Shown piece by piece: positions 26,097-33,233 of a stretch of DNA of 64,000 bases; position 1 is the stretch's first letter, and each line of letters opens with the position of its first letter. The DNA is from Sphingomonas sp. SORGH_AS_0879. Lineage in GTDB: Bacteria; Pseudomonadota; Alphaproteobacteria; Sphingomonadales; Sphingomonadaceae. The position numbers were made by a program, and so were the translations under genes. Under the pieces are notes generated by a model. That model searched no databases, was not told the origin of the DNA, and saw nothing but the letters and a program-made list of their open reading frames with translations. The stretch covers positions 382,001-446,000 of the forward strand of contig NZ_JAUTBJ010000002.1 in NCBI RefSeq assembly GCF_030819175.1. The letters run 5' to 3'.

Positions 26097-26231
26097 GCTC
26101 TTCCCCCGGATGCGGGGGAGAGGCTTAGGCGCAAGGGCCGGTCAAATGAACATGATTCCCCCCCGGCCGGGGAATCGTCGCGGAACCTTCCGGACCAGCC
26201 CGGCGAACGCCGGGGCGGGCGACCGGTGGAG

Positions 26232-27041
26232 TTACGCCTGTCCGGCCAGCGCCTTTTTCAGCTTGGCATGGGCGGCGCTCTTGATCTGGCAGACGCGGGC
26301 GGCGCCGACATTCAGCACTTGGCCGATTTCCTCCAGATTGAGTTCCTCGACATAATAAAGCTGGATCACCATCGCCTCGCGCTTGGGCAAGGCCGAGATG
26401 GCGGCGATCAGGGCGTCGCGCAGGTCGCTTTCGGCGAGTTGCTCGAAGGCGTCGGGGGTGTCGTCGGCGAACCAGGGCAGATCGTCCGAATAGACATCGT
26501 CGATCGAATCCATCCGCACCGCCTCCGCCGTCTTGTATTCGGCGCGCAGCTTTTCGACCGTCACGCCCAGCTTTTGCGCCACCGCCTCGTCGGTCGGGGC
26601 CTGGCCGTTGGGCTGGGTCAGCGCGGCGATGGCGCGGCTATAGTCGCGGCGACGGCGCATCGCACCGCGCGTCGTCGTCGCCTGACGCCGCAGTTCGTCG
26701 ATCATCGCGCCGCGCAGCCGCGCCTTGAGATAATGGCCGAACTCGACCCCGCGCTCCTCAAAGGAGGAGGCGGCCTCGACCAGTGCGACCAGGCCGACCT
26801 GGACCAGATCCTCGATCTCGACCAGGTTCGACATCGACCCGTGGACGTGCCACGCGATCCGCCGGACCAGCGGCAGATGCTGGCGGATCAGCGCGCTGCT
26901 GTCCCCCGTGGCCCCGCGCGGGGCGGGGCGATAGGTGAGCGGCTGGTCCGCGATCGTCGGATTGACCAGCGCGGGGTCGAAGTTCGCCGGGTTGACCGGC
27001 TGGGCATTCATGAACGTGCCGCTGAAAGGGTGCGAGGTCAT
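26232..27041 (-). CDS. fliA: Flagellar sigma factor FliA (sigma-28)
   Basis: FliA directs RNA polymerase to late flagellar promoters and is held by FlgM until the hook is complete. About 269 residues carry region 2 (LVEIEDLVQVGLVALVEAAS near residue 68), region 3 (KLGVTVEKLRAEYKTAEAV near 150), and region 4 (LPKREAMVIQLYYVEELNLE, then GAARVCQIKSAAHAKLKKAL). The start at 27041 is chosen for the ATGA overlap with flhA; an in-frame ATG at 27011 is possible. The longer frame into flhA is a shadow. Sigma-28-like promoters before all flagellins and fliD are its likely targets. Confidence 0.94.
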   Translation of the reverse strand: MTSHPFSGTFMNAQPVNPANFDPALVNPTIADQPLTYRPAPRGATGDSSALIRQHLPLVRRIAWHVHGSMSNLVEIEDLVQVGLVALVEAASSFEERGVEFGHYLKARLRGAMIDELRRQATTTRGAMRRRRDYSRAIAALTQPNGQAPTDEAVAQKLGVTVEKLRAEYKTAEAVRMDSIDDVYSDDLPWFADDTPDAFEQLAESDLRDALIAAISALPKREAMVIQLYYVEELNLEEIGQVLNVGAARVCQIKSAAHAKLKKALAGQA

Positions 27042-29116
27042 GCAGCAATCGCCTGTTGCTGGGAGTGATGGGGGGCGCCGATGACGGCGACGACTTCGAC
27101 CGGCTTGTCTTCCGGCACTTCGAAGAAGGAGAGGACGGGCACGTCGGGCAGGCAGGTGCGGAGCAGCTTGCGCATCGCCAGACGGACACCGGGCTGGACG
27201 ACGAGGGCAAAGGGCTTGGCCTCGGCGATCAGGGGCTCCGCCGCCTGGGTCAGCGCGGTGGTGATGCGCTGGCCCAGATCGGGCTCGATGACATGGCGGC
27301 GCGACACGTCGGCGCGCATCGCCTGGCCCAGCAGCCCTTCGAGTTGACCGTCCAGCGTCATGACGCGAAGCGGTTCGCGCACGCCGCACAGCTTCTGGAC
27401 GATCAGCGCGCCCAGGCTGGGGCGGATCGTCTCGATGATCTCTTCGGCATCGGTCGTCCGCTGTGCCGCGACCGCGACGGCGCTGGCGATGCGGCGGAAT
27501 TCCTTCAAGCTGATATTCTCGGCGAGCAGGCCCTTCAGAACCTGGGTCAGCGTGGTGAGCGGCAGCGGCGAGGGGCAGAGCGAGGCGGCGAGTTGCGCCG
27601 CGCGTTCCTTCAGCCCGTCGAGCAGCGCCTGCACCTCGTCGGGGCCGAGCAGTTCGGACGCGTTGGACCCCAGGATATGGTTCAGGTGCGTCGCCATGAC
27701 GGTGCCCGGATCGACGACCAGATAGCCCATGCCGGTCGCGGCATCGGCGTCGCCCTTCAGGATCCAGGTCGCGGGCAGCCCGAAGGTCGGGTCCTTGACC
27801 GGCTTGCCGTTCAGCGTGCCGAACGCCTGGCCGGTGTCGAGCGCGAGCATCTCGTCGGGCGAGACCTGATCCTCGGCCGCGATCACGCCGTTGATGAGGA
27901 TGCGATAGCTATAGGGCGCCAGGCTGATATCGTCGCGGACCCGCGCCTGCGGCACGACGAAGCCCAGATCCTTGGACAATTGGCGGCGGACGCCGGTGAT
28001 GCGCGCCATCAGGGGCGCACCGCGACGCTCATCGACCAGCGGCACCAGGCCGTAACCGATGTCGATATGCACCTGCATCCCGTCGGTCACGTCTTCCCAG
28101 GCGATGCGCGAGGGGTCGACCGGCTCGGCCACGGGGGCGGCGGCGATGACCGGGCGCTTCTCGATCTGGCGCAGCTTCCAAGCGGTGAACCCGGCGATGG
28201 CGGCGGCGGGCAGCAGGATCAGGTGCGGCATGCCGGGCAGCACGCCCAGCAGGCCCAGGATGACCGCGACCGGCAGCCAGGTCTTGGACGCGCCGAACTG
28301 CGACCCGATCTGGCCCGCCAGGTCCTTGTCGGACGAGACGCGGGTGACGATCGCGGCGGCGGCGATCGACAGCATCAGCGACGGCAACTGCGCGACCAGC
28401 GCGTCGCCGATGGCGAGCAGGATATAGGTCTTGGCGGCGTCGGCGACGCCCATGCCATGGCTGACCGGGCCCAGGATCAGGCCGCCGATGATGTTGGCCG
28501 CCAGGATTAGCATCGCGGCGACCGCGTCGCCCTTCACGAACTTGGACGAGCCGTCCATCGAGCCGTAGAAATCGGCCTCGGTCGACACTTCGACGCGGCG
28601 CGCCTTGGCCTGGTCCGGGGTGATGAGGCCAGCGTTCAGGTCGGCGTCGATCGCCATCTGCTTGCCGGGCAGGGCGTCCAGGGTGAAGCGCGCGGACACT
28701 TCCGACACGCGCCCCGCGCCCTTGGTCACGACGATCAGGTTGATGATCATCAGGATCGCGAAGACGAAGAGACCCACGACATAATCGCCGCCGATCAGGA
28801 AGGTGCCGAATGCCTCGATCACATGGCCCGCCGCGCTCTCGCCCTCATGGCCATGGACCAGCACGATGCGGGTGGACGCGACGTTGAGCCCCAGGCGGAA
28901 CAGGGTGGCGAAGAGGAGGACGGTCGGAAAGGCCGAGAAGTCGAGCGGCTTTTCGGCGTTCAGCGCGACCATCAGCACGGCCAGGCTGATCGCGATATTG
29001 GCGACGAAGAAGATGTCGAGCAAAGCCGGCGGGATCGGCACGACCATCACGAGCACCAGCAGCAGGATCGCGGCGGGCAGGGCCATGGTGCGGCCGTTGG
29101 AGAGGAACTTGCCCAT
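27038..29116 (-). CDS. flhA: Flagellar export gate protein FlhA
   Basis: FlhA forms the nonameric export ring that docks chaperone-substrate complexes. The 692 residues show eight membrane segments (about 15-310), the FHIPEP-family signature around GRVSEVSARFTLDALPGKQ near residue 143, and a large cytoplasmic C-terminal domain. It lies 3 bases after the lytic transglycosylase gene and overlaps fliA. Although the other gate genes are in the fli operon, flhA is driven with fliA from the sigma-54 promoter at 30014-30028. Confidence 0.97.
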   Translation of the reverse strand: MGKFLSNGRTMALPAAILLLVLVMVVPIPPALLDIFFVANIAISLAVLMVALNAEKPLDFSAFPTVLLFATLFRLGLNVASTRIVLVHGHEGESAAGHVIEAFGTFLIGGDYVVGLFVFAILMIINLIVVTKGAGRVSEVSARFTLDALPGKQMAIDADLNAGLITPDQAKARRVEVSTEADFYGSMDGSSKFVKGDAVAAMLILAANIIGGLILGPVSHGMGVADAAKTYILLAIGDALVAQLPSLMLSIAAAAIVTRVSSDKDLAGQIGSQFGASKTWLPVAVILGLLGVLPGMPHLILLPAAAIAGFTAWKLRQIEKRPVIAAAPVAEPVDPSRIAWEDVTDGMQVHIDIGYGLVPLVDERRGAPLMARITGVRRQLSKDLGFVVPQARVRDDISLAPYSYRILINGVIAAEDQVSPDEMLALDTGQAFGTLNGKPVKDPTFGLPATWILKGDADAATGMGYLVVDPGTVMATHLNHILGSNASELLGPDEVQALLDGLKERAAQLAASLCPSPLPLTTLTQVLKGLLAENISLKEFRRIASAVAVAAQRTTDAEEIIETIRPSLGALIVQKLCGVREPLRVMTLDGQLEGLLGQAMRADVSRRHVIEPDLGQRITTALTQAAEPLIAEAKPFALVVQPGVRLAMRKLLRTCLPDVPVLSFFEVPEDKPVEVVAVIGAPHHSQQQAIAA

Positions 29117-29119
29117 CGC

Positions 29120-29977
29120 TTAGCCCCCCATGCTCGCAAGCATCATATAGGCGAGGCGCGCATGATCCGGCTTGGGCCGCAGCACGCTGTCGCCGGTCGC
29201 GGCCCCCCCGCGCATCCCCAACTGGTTCATCGTGCTGGTCGCCCAGGCGATGGCGTCGGCGGCGCTTTCGTTGTTGCCGGTGACCACCGTGGCATCGCCG
29301 TTCATCCCCTGGAGCGCGAGCGCCTGTGCGGCGAACTGAAGGTTGGCGGAGCGGGTCGCGTCGCTGTCGGCGCTGCTGCCCGCCAGCTTGTTCGCGAACC
29401 GGTCATAGATGTCTGACAACGAGCGCGGCTGGCCGTTCGACGCATAGAAGACCGAACGATTGGCCCGCGCGGCGGCGGGGAACAGCGATGCGCCGCTGGC
29501 CTGCGGGTTGCTGGCCATGGTGCCCAGAAACTTGGTCGCGCCGCCCAGGCCCAGGAAATGCGCCATGTAGAGGTCGGTGCCGTTCGCCTCGCGGCCCAGC
29601 GTCGATTCCAGCGCGGCCTTGTTGTCCGAGGCGTGCTCGGCGGCCATCAGCGAGGCGGCGGTCGGATCGTTGCGCAGGCCCATGATCGCCGAGCGCGCAT
29701 TGCCGGTCACATAATAGCGCCCGCCCGACTGGCCGATCGAATCCGCCGCCCAGCCCAGTCCATGTTCGGCGCCATGCTTCTTCAGAACGGCGAGCCAGCT
29801 CTGCTCGACGAACTGATAGAGACCCGAGGCCGAGGAGGTGCCCGCCCGCGCATTGGCGTTCAGCCCGGATTCCAGCTTCGCCTGGCCGAGCAGATAGCCG
29901 AAATCGACTCCCGTGCGGCTGGACGCCAGCGCGATGGCCGATTGGATTCTGGCGTGGGAAACGGGTTGGACGGTCAT
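29120..29977 (-). CDS. Flagellum-linked lytic transglycosylase (SltF-like)
   Basis: A 285-residue protein with a lysozyme-like fold: QAKLESGLNANARAGTSSAS near residue 31 holds the catalytic Glu and the following SASGLYQF corresponds to the family's GLMQ segment. No signal peptide is evident, so it may be exported by the flagellar system or through another route. FlgJ in this window is a short scaffold without a muramidase domain, so a separate enzyme is needed to open the peptidoglycan for the rod; R. sphaeroides SltF is the known precedent. It is the first gene of the sigma-54 operon with flhA and fliA. Role inferred from motif plus context. Confidence 0.78.
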   Translation of the reverse strand: MTVQPVSHARIQSAIALASSRTGVDFGYLLGQAKLESGLNANARAGTSSASGLYQFVEQSWLAVLKKHGAEHGLGWAADSIGQSGGRYYVTGNARSAIMGLRNDPTAASLMAAEHASDNKAALESTLGREANGTDLYMAHFLGLGGATKFLGTMASNPQASGASLFPAAARANRSVFYASNGQPRSLSDIYDRFANKLAGSSADSDATRSANLQFAAQALALQGMNGDATVVTGNNESAADAIAWATSTMNQLGMRGGAATGDSVLRPKPDHARLAYMMLASMGG

Positions 29978-30013
29978 GCTATGTGGTTAAAGCCCTGGTT
30001 TGGACTTCGATTA

Positions 30014-30028
30014 GCAAGGGGCGTGCCA
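30014..30028 (-). promoter_or_regulatory. Sigma-54 promoter of the transglycosylase-flhA-fliA operon
   Basis: Minus strand TGGCACGCCCCTTGC followed by T: a full match to the -24/-12 consensus TGGCACG, 4 bases, TTGCW. Transcription should start near 30002, about 25 bases before the ATG. It lies just downstream of the terminator of the flgN operon. Confidence 0.9.
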
Positions 30029-30077
30029 ATCCCGTTCGTCGCCACGGGTCGAACCGTTCAAAAGCGATGGAGGCAAT

Positions 30078-30105
30078 AAAAAAAGCCCGGAAGAACCGGG
30101 CTTTG
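30078..30105 (-). terminator. Rho-independent terminator of the motA2-flgN operon
   Basis: On the minus strand a 9-base stem AAAGCCCGG/CCGGGCTTT with a 5-base loop continues into a run of seven T and ATT. It separates the flgN operon from the sigma-54 promoter of the next operon. Confidence 0.88.
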
Positions 30106-30172
30106 CTTCGCATTTCTGGTGCCGTGACCGCGTGCGGGGCGGTGGTGGGTCGGGTCGCGGCAGAGGTCGGTG

Positions 30173-30211
30173 CGGCAAAGCGGCAAGCGCTTGCCGCCGG
30201 CAAGACGGCAA
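30173..30211. promoter_or_regulatory. Cluster of five TTGCCG/CGGCAA half-sites (enhancer candidate)
   Basis: CGGCAA begins at 30173, 30181, 30198 and 30206, and TTGCCG at 30191. The cluster abuts the flgN stop and lies about 145-200 bases upstream of the sigma-54 promoter at 30014-30028, a usual enhancer distance. Binding by the FlbD-like activator is inferred. Confidence 0.6.
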
Positions 30212-30523
30212 TCAGGCGAAGGCGCGCATCATCGGGCGATAGCCTGCCCCGGCGTCGCCGGTCAGGGTCTGCAACCGGCGGCGGACATTGGCGGCCATCA
30301 GGTTGACATAGATGCGGCACGTCTCGTTCAGGCGATTGGCCTCGTCGGCCAGTTCGCGCAGCTCGGGTCCGGCGGGGCCGGTGCCCAGCGCGGCGACCTC
30401 TTCGATCGCGGCCAGCTTTTCGGTGGTCGCGCGTTCCAGGCCCGCGACGTCGTTGACCTTCAGGGCCGCGATCTCGCGATGCAGGGCCTCGATGACCCGG
30501 ATCAGGGCGTCACGCCGCGTCAT
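30212..30523 (-). CDS. flgN: FlgN-like flagellar export chaperone
   Basis: A 103-residue, almost wholly helical protein (IRVIEALHREIAALKVNDVA near residue 8; ELADEANRLNETCRIYVNL near 57) with the LNE-C/YVN pattern seen in FlgN-like proteins. FlgN is the chaperone of the hook-filament junction proteins FlgK and FlgL. It overlaps the flgM stop by 14 bases, the conserved flgM-flgN order. FlgN is weakly conserved, so context carries much of the call. Confidence 0.75.
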   Translation of the reverse strand: MTRRDALIRVIEALHREIAALKVNDVAGLERATTEKLAAIEEVAALGTGPAGPELRELADEANRLNETCRIYVNLMAANVRRRLQTLTGDAGAGYRPMMRAFA

Positions 30524-30809
30524 TGTTGTTCCAGCTCAGCTTCAGGGCGATCATCTGGTCGGCGATGGTCGCCGGCAGGATCGGAAAATTGCCGTCCGCG
30601 ATCGCCTTCTTGATCTGGGCGATGCGCTCCTGATTGATCGGAGGCTGCGAGGCCATCGAAGCGGACAGGCCGCTCAGCGCGCTCGTGTCGCCGGTCGCGC
30701 GCTTCGCCGGGGCAGGCCCTGCCTCGGGAGTCGCCGCCACGCGGGCCGCCGCGATCCGCGCGACCCTCGTGTCTCCGGCATTCAGCCTTGAAGTCGTTAT
30801 GTCCACCAT
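30510..30809 (-). CDS. flgM: Anti-sigma-28 factor FlgM
   Basis: FlgM binds FliA until it is exported through the finished hook. The 99 residues have an unstructured N-terminus (about 1-60) and the conserved C-terminal sigma-binding helices INQERIAQIKKAIADGNFPI followed by TIADQMIAL near residue 66. The start at 30809 (MVDITTS) is preferred because AGG lies about 10 bases upstream; an ATG nine codons earlier is possible. It is followed by flgN and controls the sigma-28 promoters seen at the flagellins and fliD. Confidence 0.88.
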   Translation of the reverse strand: MVDITTSRLNAGDTRVARIAAARVAATPEAGPAPAKRATGDTSALSGLSASMASQPPINQERIAQIKKAIADGNFPILPATIADQMIALKLSWNNNDAA

Positions 30810-30902
30810 GCCCGCACCTATCGGTTTCGCTGACATCCATGGAAACGGCAGGTCGGTGCATTCTTTTAGTCGGAATTTCGGTCCCGACCCCGCAGGAAAC
30901 CG

Positions 30903-31404
30903 TCAATCGACCCAGCCGGGCAGGGTGGCACGACCGCTGGACAGGGCAACTGCTTGAATTGGTTGGCGAGCCGCGTCGATCTTCACCGGAAAAATGCGCG
31001 CCCGGGGCGGCATCGGCCATCGCGATTCCGTCGCGGGTGATCGAAAATCCGTCCGATCCCGCCTCGACCGTCACCGGATCGCCACGTCGGATCACCGGTT
31101 CCTGGCGGACCGGGACGGCGGGAATCGCGGCCACGGCGGCGGTCACCGGGCGGGGGGCGGCCAGCACCGGCACGAAGATGCGCCATTGCGGACTGGAACA
31201 GGCGATGACCACGGCGTCATGCGCCTCGGTCCGCCAGGACAGCGCGACGGTCGGGCATTGGGCGAGCTTCAGCCGCGCATCGACGGGCGAACGCGCGCCG
31301 CCCTCCACCCCGACCGGGCGGCCGGTGAAGGCGGTGACCGCCGCATCCAGCGCGGCGACATCCTGAAAACCGGCGGCGCCGGCCAGCAACAGGGACAGGA
31401 TCAT
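30903..31404 (-). pseudogene. flgA: FlgA, P-ring assembly chaperone, interrupted by a frameshift
   Basis: FlgA is a periplasmic chaperone for FlgI. A signal peptide (MILSLLLAGAAG) and about 136 residues read in frame from the ATG at 31404, ending with the SAF-like part VIRRGDPVTVEAGSDGFSIT. The conserved FlgA end (IQAVALSSGRATLPGW) is in the +1 frame after a run of five T at 30990-30994 (minus strand). Removing one T gives a normal protein of 166 residues ending at 30903. As written, the frame runs on to 30520 through flgM in a wrong frame. Either a sequencing error or a true lesion. It overlaps the motB2 stop (ATGA). Confidence 0.82.
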
Positions 31405-31946
31405 GGAGACTTCCTTCGGGGTTCACCGGAAAAGACGAGGCTGACCACCGCACGCCGCTGGCCGGGGGCCGTGGCGGTCGACAGGGTCAGGCGATCGGCG
31501 GCGGTCGGGCCGATCAGCGCGGCGGCGGCGCGCGCGCGATCGGCGGCCAGCACCACCGGGCTATGGGTCACGGGATCGACATCGGCGGCACTGCCGTCGG
31601 TCGCGGCCTGGATCGACAGGCGCACGCGCGGATCGGCCAGCGCCGCCTTCGCCCAGCGCGCCAGATCGGGATCGGGGTCGATCGGCTGGGCCGAACCGGG
31701 GGCGAAGCGGAGCGCGGCGGCGGCGACCGGCATGATCGGCGATGGCGCCGAGGTGGGAGCGGCACGGGCAAGCGGCGTGGCCGCCCCGAACTCCGCGCGC
31801 AGGGAATCGATCAGTGCGGGACGCCGCTCGGCGCCCATCGCCTGCGCCAGCACCAGGAAGCCGACCAGCAGCAGCGCCAGATCGGCCAGGGTAATGAGCC
31901 AGAGCGGGCGCGACGCCGGGGGGGCGGGGAAGTCGAACTCGGTCAT
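31401..31946 (-). CDS. MotB-like protein with reduced OmpA domain (second stator pair)
   Basis: A 181-residue protein with one membrane helix (about 15-36) that begins LWLITLADLALLL; the Asp fits the proton-binding aspartate of MotB. The C-terminal part (about 80-180) shows only a trace of the OmpA peptidoglycan-binding fold (VVLAADRARAAAALIG near residue 130), and the NXXLSXXRA motif is degenerate. It overlaps both motA2 and flgA (ATGA each), so it is firmly in the flagellar operon. A canonical MotB is encoded at 42636-43526, so this is an extra, unusual partner. Confidence 0.72.
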   Translation of the reverse strand: MTEFDFPAPPASRPLWLITLADLALLLVGFLVLAQAMGAERRPALIDSLRAEFGAATPLARAAPTSAPSPIMPVAAAALRFAPGSAQPIDPDPDLARWAKAALADPRVRLSIQAATDGSAADVDPVTHSPVVLAADRARAAAALIGPTAADRLTLSTATAPGQRRAVVSLVFSGEPRRKSP

Positions 31947-32632
31947 GCGACGGTGGCCAGGGGGCGACGCGGCGGCGTCGGCGGGCGGACGGCGGCGACC
32001 GGGGCCTCGCGCGCGGCGAGCGCGGCGATGGGCAGCTCGATCCGGGCACGCTCGAACGCTTCGATCCGGGCGGCGCGGCGCAGGCGGGCGGCGATGGGCT
32101 GGGCGACCAGATTGGCGAACAGCGCGCCATACAGGGTGGCGAGCAGCGCGATCGCCATCGCGCCGCCGATCCGCTGCGGATCGTTCATCGTCGCGAACAT
32201 CGCCGCCAGTCCGATCAGCGTGCCGACCATGCCCATGGCGGGGGCCGCTTCCGCCGCGCCCGCCCAGATATCGACGACCGCCAGATGCCGTTCGACCCGC
32301 GCCATGCGGGCCTGACGGGTGCGGGTGAGGACGGCCTCGGGCCGCTCGCCATCGACGATCGCGCCGATCGCTTCGGCCAGGTCGGGATCGGTGATGACCG
32401 AACGGTCGAGTGTGACCACGCCGTGGCGCTGCGCGATCCGGGCCAGATGGGTGATCTGCTCCAGCAGCGGCTCTGCGGAATAGGGCGCGCGGACCAGCAC
32501 GCCCAGCGCGCGCACGCCGCGCCGGGCATCCCGCCACGGCGTGCGGAGCAGGGTCGCGACCAGCGTCCCGCCCAGCACGATGGCGAGTGCGGCGGGGTCG
32601 AGGAACTGGGAAAGGGGCGGCAATCCGTTCAT
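31943..32632 (-). CDS. MotA-like protein lacking the first membrane helix (second stator pair)
   Basis: A 229-residue MotA/TolQ/ExbB-family protein. It starts directly at what is MotA helix 2 (FLDPAALAIVLGGTLVATLL near residue 10), has a cytoplasmic loop (about 32-125), then helix 3 (AAPAMGMVGTLIGLAAMF near 135) and helix 4 (GGAMAIALLATLYGALFANL near 160). The usual helix 1 is absent, and the open frame upstream of the ATG encodes no hydrophobic stretch. A sigma-54 promoter ends only 13 bases before the ATG, so the mRNA would have almost no leader. It is the first gene of the motA2-motB2-flgA-flgM-flgN operon. Confidence 0.75.
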   Translation of the reverse strand: MNGLPPLSQFLDPAALAIVLGGTLVATLLRTPWRDARRGVRALGVLVRAPYSAEPLLEQITHLARIAQRHGVVTLDRSVITDPDLAEAIGAIVDGERPEAVLTRTRQARMARVERHLAVVDIWAGAAEAAPAMGMVGTLIGLAAMFATMNDPQRIGGAMAIALLATLYGALFANLVAQPIAARLRRAARIEAFERARIELPIAALAAREAPVAAVRPPTPPRRPLATVA

Positions 32633-32645
32633 GCGCCCGTACTCT

Positions 32646-32660
32646 GCAAGCACCGGGCCA
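32646..32660 (-). promoter_or_regulatory. Sigma-54 promoter of the motA2-flgN operon
   Basis: Minus strand TGGCCCGGTGCTTGC followed by A: matches TGGCACG-N4-TTGCW with one change. The predicted start (about 12 bases after the GC) is at 32634 or so, 1-3 bases before the ATG at 32632. Confidence 0.82.
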
Positions 32661-32703
32661 GTTTCAGTGCTTCTCCGGATGAAGGGCAGGGCGAACGGTC
32701 CCT

Positions 32704-32788
32704 TTGCCGCCCGTTGCCGCCACCCGGCAAGGCGGCGGCAATGGCGACGGCAAGGCGTTGCCGGATGCCGGCTTGCCGGTCCTTGCCG
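32704..32788. promoter_or_regulatory. Phased array of eight TTGCCG/CGGCAA half-sites between divergent sigma-54 promoters
   Basis: TTGCCG begins at 32704 and 32714, CGGCAA at 32725, 32736 and 32748, TTGCCG at 32758, 32773 and 32783. Start-to-start steps are 10, 11, 11, 12, 10, 15 and 10 bases, close to the DNA helical turn. The array lies between the divergent promoters at 32646-32660 and 32819-32833. An enhancer for the FlbD-like activator is the natural reading, inferred. Confidence 0.75.
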
Positions 32789-32818
32789 CCAAGGCCCTTT
32801 CCTTCGTGGCAGGCGAAT

Positions 32819-32833
32819 TGGCACGGAGGTTGC
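32819..32833 (+). promoter_or_regulatory. Sigma-54 promoter of the flgB operon
   Basis: TGGCACGGAGGTTGC: a full match to the -24/-12 consensus (TGGCACG, 4 bases, TTGC). Transcription should start near 32845, giving a leader of about 35 bases with a strong AAAGGAGG ribosome site before the flgB ATG. Confidence 0.92.
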
Positions 32834-32879
32834 GTATTCCCGCTGGCGTGACGTTTCGCGCCGGAAAGGAGGATCGACG

Positions 32880-33230
32880 ATGGCCAATGAAACACTGTTC
32901 GGCGTGCATGGAGCAGCGCTGGAGGTACGGGCACAGCGCATGGGTGTGCTGGCGTCCAACATCGCCAATGCCTCCACCCCCGGCTTCAAGGCGCGCGACA
33001 TCGATTTCAAGGCCGCGCTCGCCGCGGTCGAGGGCGAGCAGGATCAGGGTCGCGGCATCGGCGCGGCGATGAAATATCGCGTGCCGATCCAGACCTCGCT
33101 CGACGGCAATACGGTGGAGCTGAACCAGGAGCAGACCGCCTTTGCCGAGAATGCCGTCCAGTATCAGACGACCCTGTCGTTCCTGAACGGGCGCATCGCC
33201 ACCATCACCCGCGCGCTGAAGGGCGAATAA
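32880..33230 (+). CDS. flgB: Flagellar proximal rod protein FlgB
   Basis: FlgB is a proximal rod subunit exported by the flagellar gate. The 116 residues contain the rod/hook signature ASNIANASTPGFKARDIDF near residue 25 and a C-terminal helix typical of the family (NAVQYQTTLSFLNGRIATI). The ATG at 32880 has a perfect AAAGGAGG site; the open frame upstream is promoter DNA. It heads the flgBCDEFGHIJKL operon from the sigma-54 promoter. Confidence 0.95.
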   Translation: MANETLFGVHGAALEVRAQRMGVLASNIANASTPGFKARDIDFKAALAAVEGEQDQGRGIGAAMKYRVPIQTSLDGNTVELNQEQTAFAENAVQYQTTLSFLNGRIATITRALKGE

Positions 33231-33233
33231 TCC

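Noticed and set aside
26097..26231. Hairpin CCCGGCG/CGCCGGG after fliA as a terminator
   Set aside because: No T-run follows on the minus strand, so read-through into the permease gene cannot be excluded. Not listed as a terminator.
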